Of a stretch of 64,000 nucleotides of DNA, positions 16,537 to 25,745 are shown piece after piece (the first letter of the stretch is position 1; the number at the start of each line of letters is the position of its first letter). A program made the translations under genes and the position numbers. The stretch comes from Pseudomonas sp. TCU-HL1 (GTDB taxonomy: Bacteria; Pseudomonadota; Gammaproteobacteria; Pseudomonadales; Pseudomonadaceae): assembly GCF_001708505.1 (NCBI RefSeq), contig NZ_CP015992.1, positions 3,968,001 to 4,032,000 on the forward strand, in the 5' to 3' direction. The notes beneath the pieces were generated by a model. The model saw only the letters and a program-made list of their open reading frames with translations. It had not been told where the DNA came from and did no database searches.

Positions 16537-17349
16537 GTGAGAGCGATCATCGGCCTTGCCGCCCTAGCAAGATCTGGAAAAGACACCGTAGCGTCAATGC
16601 TTTTGACCTACCCCGGTGTAGCCGCCTATGCGTTGGCAGATCCACTCAAGGTGGGTTGTCAGGCGCTTTTCGGCTTAACCGATGAAGAGGCCTGGCATGA
16701 CGACATCAAAGAAAAAACTATCCAGCTCTGGGGTTACTCACCGCGAGAATTCTTTCAGACCGTTGGGACTGAATGGATGCGCCATCATAACGCAGACCAT
16801 TGGTTGATGAGAGCGGACAGGGAGATCAACCCCCCCGCGCTCCCCCCAAGCCCCACCTTCCCGATCAACCTCGACCTGCCCGAAGCCCCCTTCGCACTCG
16901 CATCCCAGGCGATCTTCGGCTTCACTGATGACCAAGCCTGGAATCCTGACAGCGTCCACATAAAGGATGGGTACTGGGGATTGAGCCCCGCCGAGGCTCA
17001 GGATCTCCTGCGTGGCTTTGCTCAAGCGATGTTCCCCGACTATGCCGCCCGAAGATCGGCTCGCCCAGTCGACATCGCCAAGCGCCGTGAGCAAATACCT
17101 CAAGACGCCACCACGATCATCATCAAAGACGTTCGCTTCGAAAATGAGGCAGCGTTCCTGCGTACTCACCACGGAAAAATCTGGCACATCGTCCGTCCGG
17201 ATGTCCTCAAGGTCAAAGCACACTCATCAGAATTCGGGATCAACAAGTCTCCAGAGGACATAGTCATTGTTAACGATGGATCGCTGAGTGACTTGAAGAT
17301 GCTTGTGGATAAGGCGTGGGTTGCGCATAACAAAAATAATAATAAGTAA
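16537..17349 (+). CDS. Deoxynucleoside monophosphate kinase (T4 gp1-like)
   Basis: 270 residues from GTG at 16537 with CAGGAG 6 nt upstream; the TTG at 16513 is less likely. The P-loop is AALARSGKDT. The order LADPLK, TVGTEWMRHHNADHWL, IKDVRFENEA, IWHIVRPDVLK and VIVNDGSLSDL parallels phage T4 deoxynucleotide monophosphate kinase, which phosphorylates dTMP, dGMP and hydroxymethyl-dCMP. It is therefore a plausible substitute for the thymidylate kinase broken by this insertion. An internal copy of a segment (about residues 48-80 and 128-165) makes it longer than usual. It is divergent from the tmk 3' half and adjacent to it. The substrate is inferred. Confidence 0.85.
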   Translation: MRAIIGLAALARSGKDTVASMLLTYPGVAAYALADPLKVGCQALFGLTDEEAWHDDIKEKTIQLWGYSPREFFQTVGTEWMRHHNADHWLMRADREINPPALPPSPTFPINLDLPEAPFALASQAIFGFTDDQAWNPDSVHIKDGYWGLSPAEAQDLLRGFAQAMFPDYAARRSARPVDIAKRREQIPQDATTIIIKDVRFENEAAFLRTHHGKIWHIVRPDVLKVKAHSSEFGINKSPEDIVIVNDGSLSDLKMLVDKAWVAHNKNNNK

Positions 17350-17367
17350 CATAAAGCGAGCACCTGC

Positions 17368-19548
17368 ATGACAGCCAACGCTCACACGATCACAAGCATC
17401 ACCACGTCAAATGATGTGAGAGTAAAGTGCTGCTACTTAGATAACTCTAACTTTACGGCATCTTCCAATATTTGCCAGATGCTACATTGGCTATTTGTGC
17501 TTTACTGCCCCAACAGAACCCACGGTCATGCTTACTTATTGAGACAGGCAATAGAACACTTCTTGGACTACAGGGCACTACATAACCAAAGAAACCCTCA
17601 GTCCTTGCAAATCTCCAAGTACACCGACATAAACTCAGAAGTTTTTTTGGGATATGTCGACTATCTACGTGGAAAGGATGTTCCTCTTACATGCGCACAA
17701 GGACTCAGGCAAGCAATTGCGTCAGCAGCAAAGGAAAATGAGAGCTTCCCCCCCATTACTCTACCTCAGGTGGAGGTCGCCAGAAACCGAGGCACCCCCC
17801 CTTTGGAGCCTGACGGTTTCGAAACCCTGCAAAACGCACTAATCACACATACTGGCTTAATGCGACAGAAGCTTACATTTCGGCTTCAGGTAGATTCGGC
17901 AAGACCATATACCGCCGAAGAGGTGATGGATGCAGTTCGTCCTAAAGCAACAAAGGAGAATCTGATCAAATGGGCTTCATACTGTATTGCATCGAAAAGC
18001 AGGCCAAGAGACTCTGTTTACTACAATCGCTTCTTGATTAGCACCGATCCTGAAATCAAGGCACTCCCTCGAAACAAAAATGGCATAAATCAATTTCATG
18101 GAATTTATGATCGTGACGCGCACCTATTCCCGTGCAGCAGCGTTGAAAACCCCTTTGACACTGGCGGCTTCGCAAACTGGCCCATTGACTACGCTCGGGC
18201 AGTAAAAACATTCATCGCCCACGGATTTCCTTTTAGTTTTGACCTCAACAAGTTAAATAAAGCTTACACCAGTACATCGCTTACGGTAATACCAGACGAT
18301 TGCGACGACATTGTAAAAATCCTACTTCACCGCATCACAACGGCTAATCGCGGCATCAGCAAAAATAAAGTTCTGAGGATCGACGAGCTTCTCTCGCTTT
18401 ACTACCCAAACATTGTGGACATGACATCCACAGTCCTGTTTCTGATGCTTCAGTCAAACTGGAACAAAGAAACAGTGCTTGCGCTCGACAAGGACAATTT
18501 CGAGCACGCACTGACTAGCACGCTAGAATCCAATGTAAGAGTAATTTTCTCGGAAAAAAATAAGTCACAAGAGCCTGGCATTCCCTTTGACGTACCCAAG
18601 CGAATGATCAGTGCATCCAGAGACGATGAACCCTATAGCACGTTCAACCTGATCGTTCTTGCCCAAGATCTTTCCACTGCGCTTGAAAATTACCCGTTCG
18701 ACTATCTCCCCGCACTTATCAAAGCAGAGCGGCTAAATCCATTGTTCTTGTGCATAAGGCCATGGGCGGAGTGGGGGAAAGCAGGACGCCATACCTCGAT
18801 AGCCCACCCTAAAACCTTTCGAGTAGGGGTGCAGCAGTTCCTTAAGCAGTATGAAGTCATTGATGGAGGTAAGCGACTAACAACGGCGAAAGAATTGACC
18901 CGTCGGTTACGCCCAACTTGGCTTCAGTACAAGAAGAAGTACAACCCAATTGCGCTTTTGTCATCGTCGCTCGGACATGCTGACCGAGAGACCACAGACA
19001 TCTTCTATGACAACTCGGCGGCAGCAAAATACGAGCGCCTTAGGCGGCTGCGCTCCGAACTGGAAAACATTGTAGCCCTCCTAAGGAGTCGCCAGTTCAA
19101 GGGGCTTATCGGAAAGAGGGCGCAAGCTGATGCCTCTGCCAATATTAAAGTCTTCCATATCCCTGGAAAAGAACGTGCCCTGTGGGGCTGCGCAGATCAG
19201 AAGAATCCAGACTGGCCAGGATCGGAACACTACATCGGCAAAGGACGTAAATGCTCCGCAATCAAAGAATGCATATTTTGCAGCCAGGTACGGATCTTCG
19301 AAGATTCGTTGCCCTACTTGATGGAGCGCCTTTCACACATAGAAGAGTTTCTCGGGGAGCAATCGGATGTTGGCTTCCTCTCTCGTCTCGAAAATGAACT
19401 TGAAACAATCAAATACATTCTAGACGAATGGGGCGATGAAGATGAAATCGCAATGGCTGCTCGGTATCGTCGCCACAACTCACCTCTTCTTCCTCGCGAC
19501 CTAGCGGCCCTAGAAATCATTTTTGAAAGCGAAGACCACGATGTCTAA
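17368..19548 (+). CDS. gmtY: GmtY-like gamma-mobile-trio recombinase
   Basis: 726 residues. The first gene of three overlapping ones. The C-terminal half resembles a tyrosine recombinase: RRLRPTWLQYK, SSSLGHADRETTDIFYDNS (His and a candidate nucleophile Tyr), while the usual first catalytic Arg region reads LQSNWNKETVLAL and lacks the Arg. A cysteine-rich tail (CADQ...KCSAIKECIFC) looks like a zinc site. The order, sizes and partners fit the Gamma-Mobile-Trio, whose genes are thought to mobilise defence islands; the assignment comes from memory of that family and is not checked by search. Confidence 0.62.
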   Translation: MTANAHTITSITTSNDVRVKCCYLDNSNFTASSNICQMLHWLFVLYCPNRTHGHAYLLRQAIEHFLDYRALHNQRNPQSLQISKYTDINSEVFLGYVDYLRGKDVPLTCAQGLRQAIASAAKENESFPPITLPQVEVARNRGTPPLEPDGFETLQNALITHTGLMRQKLTFRLQVDSARPYTAEEVMDAVRPKATKENLIKWASYCIASKSRPRDSVYYNRFLISTDPEIKALPRNKNGINQFHGIYDRDAHLFPCSSVENPFDTGGFANWPIDYARAVKTFIAHGFPFSFDLNKLNKAYTSTSLTVIPDDCDDIVKILLHRITTANRGISKNKVLRIDELLSLYYPNIVDMTSTVLFLMLQSNWNKETVLALDKDNFEHALTSTLESNVRVIFSEKNKSQEPGIPFDVPKRMISASRDDEPYSTFNLIVLAQDLSTALENYPFDYLPALIKAERLNPLFLCIRPWAEWGKAGRHTSIAHPKTFRVGVQQFLKQYEVIDGGKRLTTAKELTRRLRPTWLQYKKKYNPIALLSSSLGHADRETTDIFYDNSAAAKYERLRRLRSELENIVALLRSRQFKGLIGKRAQADASANIKVFHIPGKERALWGCADQKNPDWPGSEHYIGKGRKCSAIKECIFCSQVRIFEDSLPYLMERLSHIEEFLGEQSDVGFLSRLENELETIKYILDEWGDEDEIAMAARYRRHNSPLLPRDLAALEIIFESEDHDV

Positions 19549-21670
19549 TAAAAAATCAGAAGACATATCAAATCTTAGTTTACAGCACGAGCTAGAACTC
19601 CCTGCAAGCCAAGAATCCCCTGAATCCGCACAACCGGAACTGGAGAACGACGACGCCGATTCTCTTGGGCTCGAAGATGACGACGCTATGCTCAACGAGA
19701 TAGACGAAGACAATGACGAGTCCGTCCTAGAGGAGTTGGAAGCGCTCGCTGAGGAGCTCGATATGAGCTTTTCCACCCCATCGCTATCACTTGCTGCAAA
19801 GCTCAAGGAAACAGGGGGAGACTTCCATGTGAGCGAATCATCTATGTATCGGGACAGGATGTGGAAGCTCAGCCATGGAACGCACGCGTTCCCGAACAAC
19901 ATTCGCTTCGACCGAGAGCTACCTGGCTCAAACGATCTGAAGCGCGCTTTGATTTACTACGTTATCCCTCAGTTCTCCCCATTTAGCTACATACGCGCGT
20001 GCAGCACTACAAAAGCCTATGGCACTAATTACAAGCTGCTAGAGCAGTACATATTTTGGCCAAATAAGCTCTCAGCCGAACCGAAGTGCATCAAGATGAT
20101 CTCGGTTCCTATGTTAGCTAACGCCTTTGAGGACGCCCGTAGCAAGGGCGCCAAGAGTGATGCCTTCAACCTTTTCAAACTAGTAAAGCACTGGATCAAT
20201 CTTTCTACGCACAAATTAATTCCAGAGGAGCTTCGACTGGAAGTAGACCTTCGGAAGATCGATACCCCCGAAAGGCGGAAAGAAATCGTCGCATCTCGCT
20301 TCAAAGGAACGCTGGATGGGTGGACTTCGTATTCAGAAGAAGACCTAGAGGTATTGATCAATTACGCGCTTTTCTGGGTCGAAGGTGTAATGCCTAAACT
20401 GGAAGAGCTGAGAAACTTCCTGATCAGCGAAGACCTTATCTCTCTTTCTGACCAAACGGTAACCAGAAAAAAACCGTTTGTAGAACTTGAACGGGCCATG
20501 ACGATCACCATAGAGGGTGAAAGCGTTATGACACCAGCTAAAAATTTACGCTACCACGGGGATACCCCGTACTTTACTTATTCGTGGATTACAGCATACG
20601 CAGAAGCTCTAGATCGGGTTCGTAATGCGGTTTTCATCTTGATGGCCCTTGTGACTGGAGCCAGAAAGGCTGAGCTTGCAGTTATGCACTTCGACGACCT
20701 AATCATAGAAGGTGGCGAGTACTGGCTCCGAATAACACGGTGGAAGACTGCAAAAGACCCCATCAAGGGCGAAACTGACAAGTTGCCTCTTCCGAAATTC
20801 ATCGGCGAAATGCTACTGAAGTACAAAAAACTGCGGAGCTTTGCTCCATTCACCAAGCAAGGCTGGCTCTTCCAGACTCAAAAATCTAACAAGACAGTTA
20901 ACAAAGCCACTCCGGCACTGATTAATTACGTAATCATTCAACTCAAATCAGAATTGCCAATTGATCGTCTGCACTGCCACCGCTTCCGCAAAACAATTGC
21001 CGAGATTCTCATTAATCGGGATGAACGAAATGTAGACATCATCAGGGCTTTGTTTGGCCACAAGAGCTATGCAATGACCCTTCGCTACATTGCGCGCAAC
21101 CCTCTCATGGTTCGAAGCGTTGCCATTGCGATTGAGCAAAACTACACCGAAGACTTTCACGAGATCGTTGCAGGGATCCGCCTTGGCATCTATTCCGGTG
21201 ATGCGGCGGATCGAATTTTCCAGAAGATTAGCCTTCGTCCGGATGAGTTCAGCGGCAAGAATATCAGACTGTCTTTACTTAGCTTCATTACTCACCTGCT
21301 CGAAGCTGGCGAACCGCTGTTCATTCGTCGCACAGCGGTAGGGACATACTGCCTAACAGGCGAGCGTTTCAGCGAGGACAACCTTCCTCCCTGCTTAGTT
21401 GGAAAGCATGTCGCTGGGGAACTGATATTGCCTGCCCCGGAAAACTGCCAACCTGAATGCAAGAAAGTTGTGATCCTTGGATCGGCCAAGCAGGCGCTAT
21501 CCGATAACATCAAGTTCTACTCAAGCATACTCGACGCGGCAAATGGAAAGCTCTCGATAAAAGCCGAGCACGATCTGCAACGCCGCATTGCGGCAACGAG
21601 AGTTCATTTAGATAACCTGGAATCGACTGGCCACTCAGCAAGCCCACTTATAGAGGCCAAGCATGTCTAA
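19541..21670 (+). CDS. gmtZ: GmtZ-like tyrosine recombinase
   Basis: 709 residues from ATG at 19541, which overlaps the stop of the preceding gene (ATGTCTAA). Residues 1-85 are strongly acidic and low-complexity. The catalytic domain has a canonical set: Arg in VTGARKAEL (about 375), Lys in WKTAKDP, HxxR in CHRFRK, and GHKS...TLRYI with the nucleophile Tyr near 515. Several cysteines follow (CLTGE...CLVG, CQPECKK). It is the best candidate for the catalytically competent integrase of the trio. Confidence 0.7.
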   Translation: MSNKKSEDISNLSLQHELELPASQESPESAQPELENDDADSLGLEDDDAMLNEIDEDNDESVLEELEALAEELDMSFSTPSLSLAAKLKETGGDFHVSESSMYRDRMWKLSHGTHAFPNNIRFDRELPGSNDLKRALIYYVIPQFSPFSYIRACSTTKAYGTNYKLLEQYIFWPNKLSAEPKCIKMISVPMLANAFEDARSKGAKSDAFNLFKLVKHWINLSTHKLIPEELRLEVDLRKIDTPERRKEIVASRFKGTLDGWTSYSEEDLEVLINYALFWVEGVMPKLEELRNFLISEDLISLSDQTVTRKKPFVELERAMTITIEGESVMTPAKNLRYHGDTPYFTYSWITAYAEALDRVRNAVFILMALVTGARKAELAVMHFDDLIIEGGEYWLRITRWKTAKDPIKGETDKLPLPKFIGEMLLKYKKLRSFAPFTKQGWLFQTQKSNKTVNKATPALINYVIIQLKSELPIDRLHCHRFRKTIAEILINRDERNVDIIRALFGHKSYAMTLRYIARNPLMVRSVAIAIEQNYTEDFHEIVAGIRLGIYSGDAADRIFQKISLRPDEFSGKNIRLSLLSFITHLLEAGEPLFIRRTAVGTYCLTGERFSEDNLPPCLVGKHVAGELILPAPENCQPECKKVVILGSAKQALSDNIKFYSSILDAANGKLSIKAEHDLQRRIAATRVHLDNLESTGHSASPLIEAKHV

Positions 21671-22673
21671 CTCATCCGAAAGCAATGCATACCCTAATCA
21701 GAGCCCGGATGGAGAGGCGATCTCTGAAAGACGCGCGATCCTTATAAAAATTATCACCGACTACTATCTATCAGGAAGCACCGCAAAGCTTAAGCTTGTA
21801 GATGTTGCAGAGCGCGCCGGCATTAGCAGACAAGCATTAGATCGCTATTACAAGGATCTCAAGCCTTTTATAGCTGGCAAGAGAGATATCGCTGAGCTGG
21901 TTAATGGCAATGAGACCAAGTCCCTGATACGCACTCAGTCAGCAGTTAATGAGACTGAGAGAAAGTGGAAACAACGAATTCGCGAAATCGAAGTTCGACA
22001 CGAGCGTCAGTTAGAGGCTGCATTGAACAGCCATATAACCTCACTCATGAATACGGACATTTCTTTGTTTGAGAGCACTACGCTTCGCAGCACGCTCGAA
22101 AAGCATGCTCTTCACAATGCAGAACTGAAAAAGCAGATTCAAGATTTAGAGTTGCGGGCGGGACTCGCGATATCTCAAAGATCCGCAGCCACTGCACCTA
22201 ACAAAAAACTTGCACTAAATGTCGACATTGAAAGATTTTGCGCTTCATATCAACTCGACAAGGATCTGTCGAGCTTTGAGGATAGAAAGCTAGACGCCAT
22301 CGTAAAGATCCGAGAGAAGATAAAAACTTTTAAGGGCTCACCCGAAGTTCACGTGGTGATTTTTGCCGAGCGCTATATATCCGATTTTCAATCCTTTACT
22401 GATGAATTTCTCGGAGCCCCTGGGGAGTTTACCATACTAGTACGGCTCCCCCTGTTCTCACGAAGCGAAGTGACAGGCTTTCTCAAGCATGTACCAAGCG
22501 AATTCAAAAGAAGCATTCACATCCCATTTCAAAGTTCTGATGCCACAAAAAAGGCCCATCGATCATTCTTCTACAAGAATCCATTACCCGACATGGAAAT
22601 AAAGAGTGCAGACACAGCAGATAACCCTGTGATGTCTTGGGGCTTTGATAGCATACTGTCGTTCAAAGTTTAA
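21663..22673 (+). CDS. gmtX: GmtX-like trio protein with N-terminal HTH and coiled coil
   Basis: 336 residues. The ATG at 21663 overlaps the gmtZ stop with the same ATGTCTAA arrangement. The N-terminal helix-turn-helix is VAERAGISRQALDRYYKDL (residues about 40-60), followed by a long charged coiled coil (residues about 90-170) reminiscent of KfrA-type DNA-binding proteins and a C-terminal alpha/beta region. It has no recombinase active site. Its tight coupling to gmtY and gmtZ suggests it is the DNA-binding accessory of the recombination machinery. Confidence 0.62.
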   Translation: MSNSSESNAYPNQSPDGEAISERRAILIKIITDYYLSGSTAKLKLVDVAERAGISRQALDRYYKDLKPFIAGKRDIAELVNGNETKSLIRTQSAVNETERKWKQRIREIEVRHERQLEAALNSHITSLMNTDISLFESTTLRSTLEKHALHNAELKKQIQDLELRAGLAISQRSAATAPNKKLALNVDIERFCASYQLDKDLSSFEDRKLDAIVKIREKIKTFKGSPEVHVVIFAERYISDFQSFTDEFLGAPGEFTILVRLPLFSRSEVTGFLKHVPSEFKRSIHIPFQSSDATKKAHRSFFYKNPLPDMEIKSADTADNPVMSWGFDSILSFKV

Positions 22674-22705
22674 CTACTTTTCACATTCCAAGCCCAATAA
22701 TTAAA

Positions 22706-24100
22706 ATGCTTAAAATTTCCATCAAACAGATTCAATACAAAAGCATCGAAACATCCCTGGATGTTAAGCATTGCATTCTTGTTGCGCACCATAACAACAA
22801 AAACATCCTAATCTCTCACCCCAATGTATTTCTTTACAGCGCGACACGCTCCTCAATCAAAACTTCAATTAGATATGCTAGTATAATTTCAATGTTCTAC
22901 CGTTTTCTATCCACTCAAAAGAAGATGAAAGGCAGAGACCTAAGCGACTACCATGTGCTAGCCGATAATCGTGACATAAGAAGATGGCAAGTGAGTCGTC
23001 AGATCGAGCGCGTACGAAAGCAATCTTTGCGCCCTAGCTCTCTCACCATTTTTGAAGATGCGAAGATACTATTAACGTTTTTCAGATGGCTGAACGAAAA
23101 TAACCATCCAACCAACGTTAAGGTGACGCTAAAAACCTGGCATGCAAGATTCCACAAAACAAGCATGCTCAACTATGTCCGCAGCCAAGCCAAGACCGTA
23201 ATAGACTCGGATAACATCTGGGTACTTGACAAAAAGAACCGTCAAAGAACCTCAAATTTCTTAATAACAGACCACGAGATTAAGCTGTTATTGCAGAGCT
23301 ACTCAGACCCGGTTTATCAAAGCCTGTTCGCCCTCGCCCTCGGAACAGCAATGCGACCGATGGATCTGGTTAAGTTTCCATTTATTGGAAATGGCCCTAA
23401 CAAACACATCCTTCCATACTCAGAGATGGATCATAGAAATTCTACTGTTCTCTACACCGTCGAGATGAGTAAAGGAAATAAAGATCGAACCATCGTTATC
23501 AACATGGATGATCTTCGAGCGCTGGAAGCCAACTACATCACTCCCTATTACAGCGAAAGAAAGAAATTATACAAACAGAAGTATGGCAAGGCTTGCCCAC
23601 CAGGGATCCTGTTCCTGAACAAAAAAGGAGATCCCGTTACGGAAAAAATGATTGCAGCGCGGACATTTGACGCCAAACTGGCCGCCACCAAAGCCGACCC
23701 TACCTTCAGGCAGCACCTCAGTTTCTACCAATCACGGCACTGGTGGCCCACGCAGTACATCATTCGAACGTTTGGCGATAGGCTACTGAGCGAAAACATT
23801 GAGGTACTTTACCTGGCGACTGCACAGGTGCTCATCAATCAGATGGGCCATGAGAATCTTGAGACAACCTTCAAGTATTACGTTGATATGGCTCGCATCG
23901 TGTTGCAGCTGCACAAGGGCAAGTCATTAGACCTGATCTCTGGCCCGCACAGTAGCGTAACCGCCTTCATTCGAGACCTTGAGCTGCCTTCCGATGTGCT
24001 TTCCCACGAAGCCGCACAATCAGAGCAAAGTGAACCCAATGACATGGGGAGCGATGACGAGGGCGCTGCCCACCGCACCCCTGCATGTCCTCCAAGCTGA
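22706..24100 (+). CDS. Fourth tyrosine recombinase of the island
   Basis: 464 residues, starting 32 bp after gmtX and probably in the same transcript. Catalytic-like positions are Arg in GTAMRPMDLVKF, Lys in MSKGNKDRTI, YQSRHWWPTQ where the usual HxxRH reads YxxRH, and MGHENLETTFKYY with the nucleophile Tyr. It has an N-terminal SAM-like, core-binding domain and an acidic C-terminal tail. The His-to-Tyr change at box II may reduce activity or mark a subfamily. It could act in integration, excision, or target choice. Confidence 0.8.
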   Translation: MLKISIKQIQYKSIETSLDVKHCILVAHHNNKNILISHPNVFLYSATRSSIKTSIRYASIISMFYRFLSTQKKMKGRDLSDYHVLADNRDIRRWQVSRQIERVRKQSLRPSSLTIFEDAKILLTFFRWLNENNHPTNVKVTLKTWHARFHKTSMLNYVRSQAKTVIDSDNIWVLDKKNRQRTSNFLITDHEIKLLLQSYSDPVYQSLFALALGTAMRPMDLVKFPFIGNGPNKHILPYSEMDHRNSTVLYTVEMSKGNKDRTIVINMDDLRALEANYITPYYSERKKLYKQKYGKACPPGILFLNKKGDPVTEKMIAARTFDAKLAATKADPTFRQHLSFYQSRHWWPTQYIIRTFGDRLLSENIEVLYLATAQVLINQMGHENLETTFKYYVDMARIVLQLHKGKSLDLISGPHSSVTAFIRDLELPSDVLSHEAAQSEQSEPNDMGSDDEGAAHRTPACPPS

Positions 24101-24452
24101 TCGCTACATCGTGCTCGGATACGACCTAGTCTACAAAGCCTCTGAAAGCGACTTCCCCTTCCTCTCTGAGGCAGATGGGAGCTCGCTGATCGTTACTCCA
24201 TGCTTTGCCCAGCCTCACGCTGGGCGTTTTTGCGCTGATCGTTGGCTAGCCCCTTTTTGACAGGTCGCTGTCGGCAGGAGCAATCGGTCGGCGAAGTCGG
24301 CATTTGATCCAACCCTGCCTCTGGTAATCGGTGAGCTCCGGACGCAGGCATCGGGCACTCCTGCCATCGTTGCGCGCAGCCCCTTATTACATTTAGAGTC
24401 CGAGGCAACAGCGACCAGATCAACAAGATTTAGCCACTACCTTGAGGTATGA
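24101..24452. other. Gene-poor gap after the recombination operon
   Basis: No convincing gene here. It holds a terminator for the recombinase operon at 24207-24231 and then about 200 bp of GC-richer sequence of unknown origin, before the AT-rich J-domain gene. Confidence 0.5.
24207..24231 (+). terminator. Terminator of the recombination operon
   Basis: Perfect 7-bp stem GCCCAGC / GCTGGGC with loop CTCAC, followed by GTTTTT. Confidence 0.85.
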
Positions 24453-24779
24453 ATGGAAATTACAGTTTCTCTCAAAAAAGATGAAGAGCCCATTAAAAAA
24501 AGTCCCCTATTAAAAAACAGTGAATACTCAGGGTACTTTAAGACCAAAGAGCACGAACTTGCTTTTTATTTCAAAATCAACAACTCGGCCTTCGATAAAT
24601 TCCTAGGGATTAAGCGAATACATATGGTCGACGTAAAGAAGGCTAAGGAGCTGAAAAATTCCTACCTGAGTCTATTCCATCCTGACCGAAAGAAAAACAC
24701 CAACACCGGCTTGGATTACAATGAAATTTGCGCGGACATCAATACAACATTCCATCGCGTTTCAGGTGGAAAACTATGA
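24453..24779 (+). CDS. Small J-domain-like protein
   Basis: 108 residues, ATG at 24453 with GAGGT upstream. The C-terminal half carries the J-domain hallmark His-Pro-Asp (FHPDRKKNTNTGLDYNEI, HPD at about residues 75-77) between two predicted helices (KKAKELKNSYLSL and EICADINTTFHRV). J-domains recruit and stimulate DnaK-type chaperones. The N-terminal 50 residues match nothing I know. The last bases overlap the next start (ATGA), so it is translated together with the HNH-like gene. Confidence 0.72.
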   Translation: MEITVSLKKDEEPIKKSPLLKNSEYSGYFKTKEHELAFYFKINNSAFDKFLGIKRIHMVDVKKAKELKNSYLSLFHPDRKKNTNTGLDYNEICADINTTFHRVSGGKL

Positions 24780-25528
24780 GAGGGAACTTTCCGTCAACTA
24801 GTTTTTTTACCTTATCCGATCTTGATATCAACTTGCAGCAGCAAGCAATTGAATATAATGCAGCTCTACTCAGCCGCTTACACAGAAGAACTTTAACAGC
24901 GATAGAGAACGCATTTAGCCGGGCTATCCTGGTTCGGATTAACGGACTATGCTTCGTCAAGACTTCCGAGCTAAATAACCTACTAAGAACGGGCAGTTCT
25001 GGCGCGGCAAATTATCACTGGCAGCAAGGAATTAACGGTTATTCCTCACCTGCGACTCCCCACACGCTTGATGGTGAATTATACATATCAGGCCCCGACT
25101 TCTGCGGGCTGCTCGACGCCAGAATTCAATCTACAATTGGCAAGAACAATCTTTATCTTAAGTATGTAAGGGCCATTTACATGGCGCTTACTTCTCATTC
25201 AATATTAAATGATCTTAGAACATCCTTCGCAAGCGATATCAATGAGCAGCGTAATCAACTGAAGAGGCAACGCATCCGTCGATACGGAATCACTCGATGC
25301 GAGTTTACTGACGTCGCATTCTCTGACACCTCCGAAGTACAGTTTGCGCACGTGGATAGTGTTGCTACAGCACCTCTACATGCATTAGACATTAACAATG
25401 GAGTCATAATTTTAAAGGAAATTCATGCCGAACTGACAAGACGTGGCATCCACGACTTTGCAGGCATGTATGACTTCTGCATTGAAAGAGGTCACTCCAC
25501 GATTTGGGCGGAGAATTTCGATCTTTAG
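24776..25528 (+). CDS. HNH-endonuclease-like protein paired with the J-domain gene
   Basis: 250 residues from ATG at 24776, overlapping the upstream stop by 4 nt. The C-terminal part looks like an HNH/beta-beta-alpha-metal nuclease: CEFTDVAF (about 174), then AHVDSVATAPLHALDINNGV (His about 191, Asn-Asn-Gly about 206) and a final His in KEIHAEL (about 215). The N-terminal 160 residues are helical and unrecognised. Only one Cys of a possible zinc knuckle is present. A coupled J-protein and nuclease on a defence island suggests a two-gene anti-phage module; this is inference. Confidence 0.66.
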   Translation: MRGNFPSTSFFTLSDLDINLQQQAIEYNAALLSRLHRRTLTAIENAFSRAILVRINGLCFVKTSELNNLLRTGSSGAANYHWQQGINGYSSPATPHTLDGELYISGPDFCGLLDARIQSTIGKNNLYLKYVRAIYMALTSHSILNDLRTSFASDINEQRNQLKRQRIRRYGITRCEFTDVAFSDTSEVQFAHVDSVATAPLHALDINNGVIILKEIHAELTRRGIHDFAGMYDFCIERGHSTIWAENFDL

Positions 25529-25745
25529 CGAGGAAAGTGCGACGATTCATGAGCGGTTAGTAGGCCTAAAAGCCCACTACCGCCCGGCCATCGTCACTAC
25601 AACCCGGCTCTCAGCACCCGCCTGAATGCTTTCGGCTGAGCTATAGGGTTCAGAATGAACCCACGGCTCCATCCAGCAGTTCGCGCACCTCAGCATTGCC
25701 CGTCGCGCGCGCTAGCATCTGCACTGATCCGCTCCGGGTGAGTTC

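Noticed and set aside
23979..24260. 93-codon frame overlapping the end of the fourth recombinase
   Set aside because: Runs through the recombinase 3' end and the terminator hairpin, with no ribosome site or recognisable family.
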